From: Streptomyces phaeolivaceus
GTDB taxonomy: Bacteria; Actinomycetota; Actinomycetes; Streptomycetales; Streptomycetaceae
DNA length: 64,000 nucleotides
Assembly (NCBI RefSeq): GCF_009184865.1
Contig: NZ_CP045096.1
Location: forward strand, 3,286,001 to 3,350,000
Reading direction: 5' to 3'
Shown here: piece after piece, positions 49,599 to 57,281 of the stretch
Layout: each line of letters begins with the position of its first letter
Numbering within the stretch: position 1 is the first letter of the stretch
Translations under genes and position numbers: made by a program
Notes under the pieces: model-generated
Database searches by the model: none
Told to the model about the DNA's origin: nothing
What the model saw: only the letters and a program-made list of their open reading frames with translations

Positions 49599-50197
49599 AT
49601 GGCTCTCACCGATCACCACGACATCTTCATCGGCTCGACCGGCGACGGATGGACCTTCCTCGTCCTCAACCGCCCTCTCCGCAACGCCGCCCGCATCCTG
49701 ACCGGCGCGGGATTCACCGCCCGCGAGCACCAGGGCCGCACCCTCTACCTCCTGCCGCCCGAGACGGCCGAGGACGCGCACGAGCGCGCCGGTGTCGCGG
49801 CCTACGGGCTCATGGCCCACACCCTGGACCTCGTCGACCTGGCCTGGACCACGCGCCAGCACGGCGCCAGCCCGGATGCCCAGCCCCACGTGACCATCCG
49901 CTTCACCGAGCACGCGGTCGCCGCGACCGCGGCCACGGGCCAGGCAGGCGCCGTCCTCGTCCAGTACGGCTTCGTACCAGCGGTGGCCCAGCGGCAGTAC
50001 GCGTGCCGTCCGGACTAGGTAAACGCGACGCCCTCAGCGCTGTTGTCCGTGCCGAGGCCCATCTCTACGCCGACGGCGTCAGCGTGCGCATCGACCTCGG
50101 CATCGCGACCTGGCAGGACATTCCACCGGCGCCATCGCGCCCCGGTGCCGCCCCCGCACCGCCGCCCACCACACCGGTCCAGCGTCGCAGCCGCTGA
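49599..50197 (+). pseudogene. AGF/two-domain paralog with C-terminal frameshift
   Basis: ATG 49599 gives 139 aa: WTFLVLNRPLRNAARILTGA, GFTAREHQGRTLYLLPPETA, PHVTIRFTEHAVAATAATGQ, GAVLVQYGFVPAVAQRQYAC, stopping at 50018. The -1 frame from about 50010 continues as relatives do: GKRDALSAVVRAEAHLYADG, VSVRIDLGIATWQDIP, then a Pro tail ending VQRRSR at 50197. The segment GAVLVQYGF aligns with GAILVTHGF of 43045, whose frame is intact. Indel or base-call error is likely. Confidence 0.65.
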
Positions 50198-50228
50198 CCA
50201 TCGTCCGCCTTCCCCGGAGCACTGCACC

Positions 50229-51092
50229 ATGCGCCAGATCGACCTGCAAGCCGAGGTAGCCCATCTACGGCAACTCGGGAGCGACTTCGAGGACTTGCAC
50301 AGCGAGATCCGCTCGCTCACCCTCACCCCCGGCACCGACGCCCGGCAGCAGCTCACAGCAAAGATCGTGGACACGAACGAGCTGGTCCAACAGGCTATGT
50401 TCCGCCTCGCCGCCCTCGACGGCAGCCAGTACATCGCCGTACCCGGCAGCCGTCCGGCTCTGGAGGCGCTCGCCTCCGTCGTCTCCGCCGCCAGTATCGC
50501 CGCATGCGACTTGGCCTGCGCCTTGGAGGCCAACCCGCTGGAGGGCGCCCCGTTCCCCGGCCCGCCGGGTGCCCCGTTCTCCAACTCGCCGGCTAATGAG
50601 GCAGCCGTGCGCACGGCGCGGCATGCGGAGGCGGTCCCCGCCATGGCGGAGCACCTCGCGAACGCTGCCCACCAGCTCGACCTGGCCTACACCGGCTGCT
50701 ACTACCTCGCCAGCGGCATCACCCGGGACCTGAAGCAGCACGCCGAACAGAACCAGGCGACACCGGCGCCGAAGATCACGATCAGCCAGTACGCCGTCCT
50801 CGCCCGGTTGTCCGCAAGTGGCGGCACCCGCTACGTGATCAGCCGATACGGCGTGCTCAAGGCCAGCGACAAGGACCGGGCCACCGTGAACGTCGCCACC
50901 CTCAACGCCCTGATCAAGCGAGGACTCGTCGAGGTGGACACCACGACATCCCTGCACCAGGGCCAGAGCCTCCACGTCACCGCCGAAGGCCAGCGTGCCC
51001 TCGCCCAGCACAAGCCCACCACAGCCCCCGCCCCAACTGCGGCCGTGACGCCTCCTGCGACCAAGCAGGCCGCCGTGGGACGCACGCGATGA
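50229..51092 (+). CDS. Helical plus winged-helix protein, Arg-ended tail
   Basis: A 287-aa protein starting at ATG behind GGAG. The first 185 residues are helical (IDLQAEVAHLRQLGSDFEDL; ELVQQAMFRLAALDGSQYIA; NAAHQLDLAYTGCYYLASGI). A winged helix follows (ITISQYAVLARLSASGGTRY; VATLNALIKRGLVEVDTTTS; LHVTAEGQRALAQH). The tail ends AVGRTR. The same helical-plus-wing build, broken by a frameshift, is at 10760-11471. It is likely a DNA-binding protein of the element. Confidence 0.78.
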   Translation: MRQIDLQAEVAHLRQLGSDFEDLHSEIRSLTLTPGTDARQQLTAKIVDTNELVQQAMFRLAALDGSQYIAVPGSRPALEALASVVSAASIAACDLACALEANPLEGAPFPGPPGAPFSNSPANEAAVRTARHAEAVPAMAEHLANAAHQLDLAYTGCYYLASGITRDLKQHAEQNQATPAPKITISQYAVLARLSASGGTRYVISRYGVLKASDKDRATVNVATLNALIKRGLVEVDTTTSLHQGQSLHVTAEGQRALAQHKPTTAPAPTAAVTPPATKQAAVGRTR

Positions 51093-51206
51093 CCGGCTGA
51101 CCGCGTCCTGGTCAGCCCCGTCCACCTCGTCGGCCCCGGCAGCTCCACCGTGGCACGGCCGCCCGCCGTTGCCGCCCCCGCCGTCACGCCGGGCCCGCGC
51201 CGCTGA
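51093..51206 (+). pseudogene. DUF317 remnant: head motif plus tail
   Basis: In the 325-base gap before the hydrolase gene, 37 codons read DRVLVSPVHLVGPGSSTVA followed at once by a Pro/Ala stretch ending TPGPRR and TGA. The first part is the DUF317 head (compare SPRHLAGPGD); the last is the usual tail; everything between is missing. No start codon of standard type precedes it. The rest of the gap (51207-51417) holds nothing I recognise. Confidence 0.5.
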
Positions 51207-51417
51207 ACATCTCCGCCGCCGGGATCCAGCGCGACACAGCCACCGAAGGCCGCAGCTGTACGGGCTGGCCAGCCGGCCCTCTCGTGGCCGCCTCCTCGCC
51301 ATCCGCCCGACCCAGTACGGCGGCAAGCGCAGTGCGGTGCCGGACGGGCGGTTCCACCGCCCCGGCGCGAACGACGAACGGCAGCCCCCTACTGATCCCC
51401 GTTTGGGAGTCCTCCCT

Positions 51418-52380
51418 GTGCGCAACCCAACTTCTGCCACTGAGGTGTTGTCGGTCTCCGCCGCAGACGGCACGCGTCTGTCCGTCTACCGCGACACTCC
51501 GGTGCACCCGCGTCCCGGCGGCGCGACGGTCGTGCTGGTGCACGGCGCGTCCGTCACCGCGGACCTGTGGCGTGTCCACGCCCGGCACCTGACCGGTCTG
51601 GGCTTGACCGTCGTGCGCTACGACCAGCGCGCGCACGGTCACACCCCCCGTGGTCAGGCACCGCTGACGATCCGGCAGCTCGCCGACGACCTGCACCAGA
51701 TCCTGACCCACCTCGTCCCCGACGGGCCGCTCGTGCTCGCCGGCCATTCCCTGGGCGCCCTCGTCCTGCAGGAACTCACCGCCCTGCACCCCCACCACCA
51801 GACCCGCGTACGGGGGTCGGTGCTGCTGTCGGCCACCGCACGCAGGGCGAGCGTGCTGCCCGGCCGCAGCCCGCGTGCCCTGCTTCTGGCCGCCGGTCGC
51901 AGCCTGTTCGCCCTGACCTGCACCCACGCGCCCCAGGCCGTGGACCGGCTGCGGCACCGGCTGCCCACCACACACCCCTACCGCCTCGCGCCGCACCCCG
52001 ACCAGCCGGCCGACGGGCCACCGCCGTGCCGGCACGGCATCCGCCACACCCACACCCGCGATCTCGCCGACCTGTGGCAGTGCCTGCGCGGCTACCAGCC
52101 GCGCGATGCCACCGTGCTCAACCAGTTCGGCGACCGGCTGCTGCTGATGGCTGGCGCGGACGACCGGCACATCCCCGCCGCCCACACCCAGCGGCTGGCC
52201 GCCCAACTCCCGGCCGCCCGCCTGGAGATCCTCCCCCGCACCACGCACGCGCTGCCCATCCGCCACCCCGCGCTCATCAGCGAACGCATCGCTCGCCTCG
52301 CCGTCGAACCGGGCCCCCACCCTCCTCACCCCCAGGACCGATCATTTCCGAACTCCCCACTTTCCGGGCAATTTCACTAG
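51418..52380 (+). CDS. Alpha/beta hydrolase
   Basis: A 320-aa alpha/beta hydrolase starting at GTG behind GGGAG. It has the oxyanion strand VVLVHGASVTADLW, the nucleophile elbow LAGHSLGALVL (Ser in GHSLG), LLMAGADDRHIPAAHT (acid) and PRTTHALPIRHP (His). It is of normal length. The open frame extends 250 bases upstream, but that part is not coding. Its end overlaps the following PAPS-reductase-like gene by about 37 bases. Substrate unknown. Confidence 0.88.
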   Translation: MRNPTSATEVLSVSAADGTRLSVYRDTPVHPRPGGATVVLVHGASVTADLWRVHARHLTGLGLTVVRYDQRAHGHTPRGQAPLTIRQLADDLHQILTHLVPDGPLVLAGHSLGALVLQELTALHPHHQTRVRGSVLLSATARRASVLPGRSPRALLLAAGRSLFALTCTHAPQAVDRLRHRLPTTHPYRLAPHPDQPADGPPPCRHGIRHTHTRDLADLWQCLRGYQPRDATVLNQFGDRLLLMAGADDRHIPAAHTQRLAAQLPAARLEILPRTTHALPIRHPALISERIARLAVEPGPHPPHPQDRSFPNSPLSGQFH

Positions 52381-53276
52381 GTGCCGGTGTCCAGTCCAGC
52401 GCCATGCTCGCCCTCTCCGCACACGGCATACTCCCGAAGGTCGACTACGCAATTTTCGCCGACACGGGCTGGGAACCAAGAGCCGTCTATTCCCATCTCG
52501 ACCGGCTGGAGCGAGAAATAGCCGGACCCGCAGACATACCCATTCTTCGCGTATCATCCGGACACATACGCAAGGATGCCCTGGACCCCGACCACAGATT
52601 TGCGTCCATGCCGCTCTACGTCCTGAACAAGGACGGAAATCCGGGTATGACCAGGCGCCAATGCACCGGGGAATACAAGATCAAGCCGATCAAGAAAAAG
52701 GTCCGCGAACTACTCGGCTACCCCTACCCGGCACGCATTCCCAGGGACGTATTCGTCGAGCAGTGGGTCGGCATCTCCACCGACGAATTCCACCGGGCCA
52801 AGGACGCCGACGTCAAGTACATGCGCAACCGGCACCCGCTCATCGACATGGGCTGGTCACGGTCCGACTGCATCCGCTACCTGACGTCGCTCGGCCTGGC
52901 CGACACCCCGAAATCGAGCTGCCTCGGATGCCCGTTCCACGGAAACGCCCAATGGCGCAATATCCGCGACAACTCCCCGGCGGAATGGGAGGACGTAGTG
53001 GAGTTCGACGCGGCCATCCGCAAGGGAAACGCCCGCGCCAACGCCACCGGCAACCGTCTGCTCGGCGAGGCGTTTCTCCACCGCTCCCGCGTCCCTCTCA
53101 GCGAAGCCCCGATCGATCACGTCACCGCCGCCGAATGGGCAGCGATGCAGCAAGAACTCACCGACAGCGGACCGGACCTTCAGGAGCTGGAACAGGGCGT
53201 CATCGACGGCTGTTCCCCGTGGGCCTGCCGCGGTGAAGTCGAGCCGGTCCAGGACGACTTCGGACTGGCCTCTTGA
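52344..53276 (+). CDS. PAPS-reductase-like PP-loop protein, ATT start
   Basis: About 310 aa. The PP-loop SLGAGVQSSAML sits at residues 11-22; later come IFADTGWEPRAVYSHLDRLE, TRRQCTGEYKIKPIKKKVRE, VEQWVGISTDEFHRAKDADV, and a CLGCPFH cysteine pair. It belongs to the phosphoadenosine-phosphosulfate reductase-like family common in phages and DNA-modification loci. No ATG, GTG, TTG or CTG lies between the ribosome site (AGGA) and the PP-loop; ATT 52344 (or ATC 52341) is in start position. The first ATG would delete the loop. It overlaps the C5 methyltransferase. Confidence 0.82.
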   Translation: MSELPTFRAISLGAGVQSSAMLALSAHGILPKVDYAIFADTGWEPRAVYSHLDRLEREIAGPADIPILRVSSGHIRKDALDPDHRFASMPLYVLNKDGNPGMTRRQCTGEYKIKPIKKKVRELLGYPYPARIPRDVFVEQWVGISTDEFHRAKDADVKYMRNRHPLIDMGWSRSDCIRYLTSLGLADTPKSSCLGCPFHGNAQWRNIRDNSPAEWEDVVEFDAAIRKGNARANATGNRLLGEAFLHRSRVPLSEAPIDHVTAAEWAAMQQELTDSGPDLQELEQGVIDGCSPWACRGEVEPVQDDFGLAS

Positions 53277-54547
53277 CCATCCTGGACCTGTTTGCAGGAC
53301 CGGGGGGATGGAGCCACTCACTTAACGTCCTCGGCGTACGGGACGTGGGCCTGGAATGGGACGAATGGGCCTGCAAAACCCGTACGGCAGCAGGCCAGTT
53401 GACCATTCGCACCGACGTGGCACTGTACCCCGTCTGGCCCTTCCTCGGAAAAACCGCCGGGCTCATCGCGAGCCCTCCCTGCCAGGCATGGTCCATGGCC
53501 GGCAAACGCCTCGGCCTGGTCGACCAGCCCTTGGTCCACCAGGCCGTCGCCGACCTCGCCACCGGCCGCGACACCCGCGAGCAACTCCTGGCCGCCTGCC
53601 GCGACGAGCGCTCCCTGCTGGCGGCCGAGCCGATGCGCTACCTGCATGCCCTCAACACGGTCGGCGAACCGGAGTGGGTGGCCATGGAGGAGGTCCCCGA
53701 CGTGCTGCCGCTGTGGCGCCAGTACGCGGCCGTCCTGCGCGGCTGGGGGTTCTCGGTCTGGTACGGGATCCTCAACGCCGCCGATTTCGGCGTTCCGCAG
53801 ACGCGGAGGCGGGCGATTCTGCTCGCCTCCCGGGTCCGTACGGCACAGCCTCCCACGCCGACGCACTCCCAAGTCGCCGAGCCCGAATCGCTGTTCGGTC
53901 CGGGCCGCGCCCGCTGGGTGAGCATGGCTGAGGCGCTCGGGTGGGGCGCGACCGACCGGCCCGTCCCCACCGTCTGCGCAGGCGGCGGCCCCGGAGGCGG
54001 GCCCGAGCCCTTCCCTTCCGGCTCCCGAAAGACGCTGTCCGATGCCCGGGAGCGCGGCACCTGGATGCCCCGGCCGGACGGAGTGGTTCTGCAGTCCCGC
54101 CGAGAAGGCGCAGGGTGGGCGGCGCGACACGGCACCCGTGAGAACCGTGCCGCCAACGCTCCGGCGCCGACGTTCACCGCCGAGGCCCACCGTTGGTCCT
54201 GGTCGCTGCGCAGCAACAACCAGGCCAACGCCACCATCCGGTCCATCGAGGAGCCGGCGGGAACGCTGTTCTTCGGACACCGCGCGAACGAGTGCACGTG
54301 GGTCGCGGAACCAGCCGCTGCGCCGACACAGGACACGGAAACCCCCGCCGTGCCGGAGCCGATCCGGATCACCGCCCGCGAGGCGGGCCTCCTGCAGACC
54401 TTCCCCGCCGACTACCCCTGGGCCGGCAACAAAGGCCAGGTCTTCGGCCAAATCGGCAACGCGGTCCCACCGTTGCTCGCCGGCCATCTCCTCGCCCCGC
54501 ACCTCGGCGTCACCCTCGACCCCGACGACTTCACCTTGGCTGCCTGA
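53273..54547 (+). CDS. C5-cytosine DNA methyltransferase
   Basis: A 424-aa m5C methyltransferase. It has motif I ILDLFAGPGGWSHSL (3-17), catalytic motif IV SPPCQAWSM (67-75, Cys70), motif VI region WVAMEEVPDVLPLW (usual ENV replaced by EEV), motif VIII VPQTRRRAILLAS, and motifs IX-X ending QIGNAVPPLLAGHLL. The variable target region lies between VIII and IX. The TTG start overlaps the upstream stop (TTGA). No adjacent restriction endonuclease is seen. Confidence 0.92.
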   Translation: MTILDLFAGPGGWSHSLNVLGVRDVGLEWDEWACKTRTAAGQLTIRTDVALYPVWPFLGKTAGLIASPPCQAWSMAGKRLGLVDQPLVHQAVADLATGRDTREQLLAACRDERSLLAAEPMRYLHALNTVGEPEWVAMEEVPDVLPLWRQYAAVLRGWGFSVWYGILNAADFGVPQTRRRAILLASRVRTAQPPTPTHSQVAEPESLFGPGRARWVSMAEALGWGATDRPVPTVCAGGGPGGGPEPFPSGSRKTLSDARERGTWMPRPDGVVLQSRREGAGWAARHGTRENRAANAPAPTFTAEAHRWSWSLRSNNQANATIRSIEEPAGTLFFGHRANECTWVAEPAAAPTQDTETPAVPEPIRITAREAGLLQTFPADYPWAGNKGQVFGQIGNAVPPLLAGHLLAPHLGVTLDPDDFTLAA

Positions 54548-55674
54548 TGCCCCACAGCCCCGAACCGAACAAAGACGACCTCGACGACCTGCCCGACACA
54601 CATCCGCCGCAGCCCGTGCGCTACGCCGAGCAGGCCCTCCTCGGTGCCCTCCTCCTCGACCCGCATCGGCTCGGCGACGTGACCGGGATTACCGCCGACT
54701 CGTTCTCCACCGCCACGCACACCGCCCTGTTCGCCGCGATCAGCGCCCTGCCCCGGCCCGATCCGGCCGAGCACGCGAAGAACACCAAGTGGCTCAACCA
54801 GGTGCTCGCCGCCGGCCGCGAGCAGGCGCGCGGACTGTCCGTCTCATACCTGCACACCCTCATCCAGATCTGCCCCTGGCCCCGCCACGCGCCGGCCTAC
54901 GCGCGGATGGTCGAGGCCGAACACGCCCGCCGCCGTCTGGAGGCCGCCGCGGAACGCCTCGTCCAAACCGTCCACGATGCCTCCCTCCCGCACCCCGTCC
55001 AGACAGTGCTCGCCGAGGCCGACGCGCTCGCCGCGGTCGTGGACGACATCGCGAGCCGCTTCCCTCCGCGCGCCGGCGTCCTGCCCCGCACCACGGCACC
55101 GCCACCGACCATCGCGCCCGACTACACCGAGGCGGTCGAGGAGGAGCAGCTGCTGCTCGCGACTGCCACCGCGCACCCCGCAGATATCGAGTCCCTCCGG
55201 TGGCTGCTCCCCGAGGACTTCAACCGACCGCTGCACGCCGGGCTCTGGCAGTGCCTGACCGCCCTCGCTCGCCGCCGCGAACCCGTCGACCCCGTCACCG
55301 TTCTGTGGGAAGCCCAGCAGCGCGGTCTGCTGGACGACGGAAGTGAACCAGGCGAGGTGCTCCGCCTGCTGGCCGAACCGGCCGGGTCCGTGGAGCACTG
55401 GGGCGAGCGGGCCCTGCAGCGTTCCCTCCTGGCCACCGCCGAACACACCGGCCGGCACATCGAGGCGTACGCCGGCGACCCGGCGAACACCCCGTTCCAG
55501 CTCGTCGTCGGCGCCCGCCGCTCCCTCGCCGACATCGGCGCCGTCCGCACCCGCTGGCAGCACGCCACCGGAACGGTCCCGCCGCCACGACCGCGCCCCG
55601 CACCCACCACCCGTGCCGGCCCGCCGACCACCACAGCCGCGCGCCCCGCCCGCGCCGCGCGAGCAACCCGATAG
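54547..55674 (+). CDS. DnaB N-terminal-domain-like protein without helicase domain
   Basis: A 375-aa protein whose ATG overlaps the methyltransferase stop (TGATG). Two regions resemble the DnaB N-terminal domain: AEQALLGALLLDPHRLGDVT at about 27-46, and EEEQLLLATATAHPADIESL near 198, followed by DFNRPLHAGLWQCLTALARR and WEAQQRGLLDDG. There is no RecA-like ATPase domain (no Walker A). The tail is Pro/Ala/Arg-rich and ends ARATR. It might bind primase or host DnaB; function is inferred from fold resemblance only. Confidence 0.7.
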   Translation: MPHSPEPNKDDLDDLPDTHPPQPVRYAEQALLGALLLDPHRLGDVTGITADSFSTATHTALFAAISALPRPDPAEHAKNTKWLNQVLAAGREQARGLSVSYLHTLIQICPWPRHAPAYARMVEAEHARRRLEAAAERLVQTVHDASLPHPVQTVLAEADALAAVVDDIASRFPPRAGVLPRTTAPPPTIAPDYTEAVEEEQLLLATATAHPADIESLRWLLPEDFNRPLHAGLWQCLTALARRREPVDPVTVLWEAQQRGLLDDGSEPGEVLRLLAEPAGSVEHWGERALQRSLLATAEHTGRHIEAYAGDPANTPFQLVVGARRSLADIGAVRTRWQHATGTVPPPRPRPAPTTRAGPPTTTAARPARAARATR

Positions 55675-55686
55675 CACCCCGCATAC

Positions 55687-55723
55687 GCCGGTGGCCGGAC
55701 CCACCCAAGGCCCGGCCACCGGC
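55687..55723 (+). terminator. Hairpin, probable terminator
   Basis: GCCGGTGGCCGG (55687-55698) pairs perfectly with CCGGCCACCGGC (55712-55723) over a 13-base loop, just after the stop of the DnaB-N-like gene and before the DUF317 gene at 55743. It probably separates the two transcripts, although the next ribosome site follows closely. Confidence 0.6.
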
Positions 55724-55742
55724 AGAAGAGACGACACCCAAC

Positions 55743-57113
55743 GTGACTCCCACCATCGACGCCCACGTCCGCCTCGACACCCACCCCACCCATCCCAGCG
55801 CCGTGACCGCCGTCCTGACCGGCGCCCAGGCACACATCGCCCACCTGGGCCTGGAGGCAGCCGACTGGACCGTCGTCACCGACAACGTCCTGGCCCTGGT
55901 CCGCATCGACCACGAGGAACCCCACTGGGCGCAGGACGCAGCCAAGCACCTGACCGCCGAAGGCATCACCGTCGAGATCACCCCTCGGCTCCAGAAGGCC
56001 ATTGACGAAGAATGGACCTGGGCCAACTACCCGATGCCCTGGTGCACCCGCAGCGAAATCCGCGAAGTCTCCAATCAGGCGCAGAAGATCCACGACGACA
56101 TCCGCCACGGCCACCTCCTCATCCACGCCCACGCCCACGACGGCCACACCACCGTCGCGGTCGGCACCTACCTCCACCGCAACGGCAAGTCCGTCTACCT
56201 CCACGGCGAGGACCACCTGCGGCAAATCGCCGACACCTTCGACTCACCCGCTGGGGCCATGGTCGCCTTCGAGAAGATCCACGGCGCCGAGATGCACCCC
56301 GGCCCGGCGCCTCTGACCGACACCGAACGCGCCGCCGCCGAAGCCCGCACCCCACTCGCCTGCACCGCAGCCAAGCCCGAACCGGCCCGCCCGGAGCCGG
56401 AGACCGTCCCGGCCTACCTGGCCGATGCCGGCGACCACGACGCCATCCTCGACACCTTCCTCGATGCACACGGCGACTGGGAGAAATGGCGCACCTGGTC
56501 CGACGAGACCACCCACGCCATCCACGAATCGCAGACCCTGCGCATCGAGCGGGTCCACGAAGCCCACCCCCGTGAAACCGCCTGGACCGTGGCCGCGTAC
56601 GAGACGCCAGTGTCCGACCGCATGTGGCACCTGACCGCCACGGGCACTGCCCCCGCCCCCATGCTTCAGGCACTGCTGAACCACCTCGCCGACGGTGACG
56701 GATGGGACACCGCCCTGGGGAGCCCCGTTGACGAGAAGACCGTCACCGCCGCCACGAAACCCCTCGCTGACGCCGGATGGCAACACACTGTGGACGGACG
56801 CTGGCTCCGCTGGACGAACGCCTCCCAGGACGCCGGTGTCCAGTTCGACGCCTTCGCCGCCCAGCAACCAAACGGCAGCCTCGCCACCTGGACCATCTGG
56901 GCCGGCCCCACCATCGGCCAGCCCACCTGGACGATCCACGCCTCCCCCTACGCACCCGCCCCCATGATCGCCGACCTGGCCGAGGAACTCGCGCACGGCA
57001 CCGGCACGCGGCGGTTCAACCCCAGCGTCCAGCGGCAGCCTCCGCGTCTCACCGCTACCGCACCGGCCATCGCCACGACCGTCGTCAGACCTCAGGCGAG
57101 CCGAAGTCGCTGA
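55743..57113 (+). CDS. DUF317-related multi-domain protein
   Basis: A 456-aa protein starting at GTG. The N-terminal domain (VRLDTHPTHPSAVTAVLTGA; HIAHLGLEAADWTVVTDNVL; LTAEGITVEITPRLQKAIDE) resembles the small alpha/beta domain of the arrays. The C-terminal half holds DUF317-type repeats (TAWTVAAYETPVSDRMWHLT; PLADAGWQHTVDGRWLRWTN; ATWTIWAGPTIGQPTWTIHA). The tail ends PQASRSR. A strong terminator follows. It joins two families of this element in one chain. Confidence 0.8.
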   Translation: MTPTIDAHVRLDTHPTHPSAVTAVLTGAQAHIAHLGLEAADWTVVTDNVLALVRIDHEEPHWAQDAAKHLTAEGITVEITPRLQKAIDEEWTWANYPMPWCTRSEIREVSNQAQKIHDDIRHGHLLIHAHAHDGHTTVAVGTYLHRNGKSVYLHGEDHLRQIADTFDSPAGAMVAFEKIHGAEMHPGPAPLTDTERAAAEARTPLACTAAKPEPARPEPETVPAYLADAGDHDAILDTFLDAHGDWEKWRTWSDETTHAIHESQTLRIERVHEAHPRETAWTVAAYETPVSDRMWHLTATGTAPAPMLQALLNHLADGDGWDTALGSPVDEKTVTAATKPLADAGWQHTVDGRWLRWTNASQDAGVQFDAFAAQQPNGSLATWTIWAGPTIGQPTWTIHASPYAPAPMIADLAEELAHGTGTRRFNPSVQRQPPRLTATAPAIATTVVRPQASRSR

Positions 57114-57140
57114 CCAGCACACTCACGCACGCGAACAGCA

Positions 57141-57178
57141 GTGTGGCCCTGCGGACGGGGGATGCCGCAGGGCCACAC
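57141..57178 (+). terminator. Strong hairpin terminator
   Basis: GTGTGGCCCTGCGG (57141-57154) pairs perfectly with CCGCAGGGCCACAC (57165-57178) across a 10-base loop, 28 bases after the DUF317-type gene. The 14-bp GC-rich stem makes a convincing terminator for the operon. The following 100 bases up to the IS contain no gene that I recognise. Confidence 0.8.
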
Positions 57179-57281
57179 TCGCACCGTACCGCGCCTGTCC
57201 GTTTCACGAGGGCTTACTCTCGCTGAATGCCGACGAGGCCCCGCCCTCGGCAACCCAGCGCGAGGGCGCTCGTGGATTCAC

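Noticed and set aside
47541-49913. 790-codon minus-strand frame
   Set aside because: Antisense to the VirD4-like gene with intact Walker motifs; Gly/Val/Arg-rich shadow.
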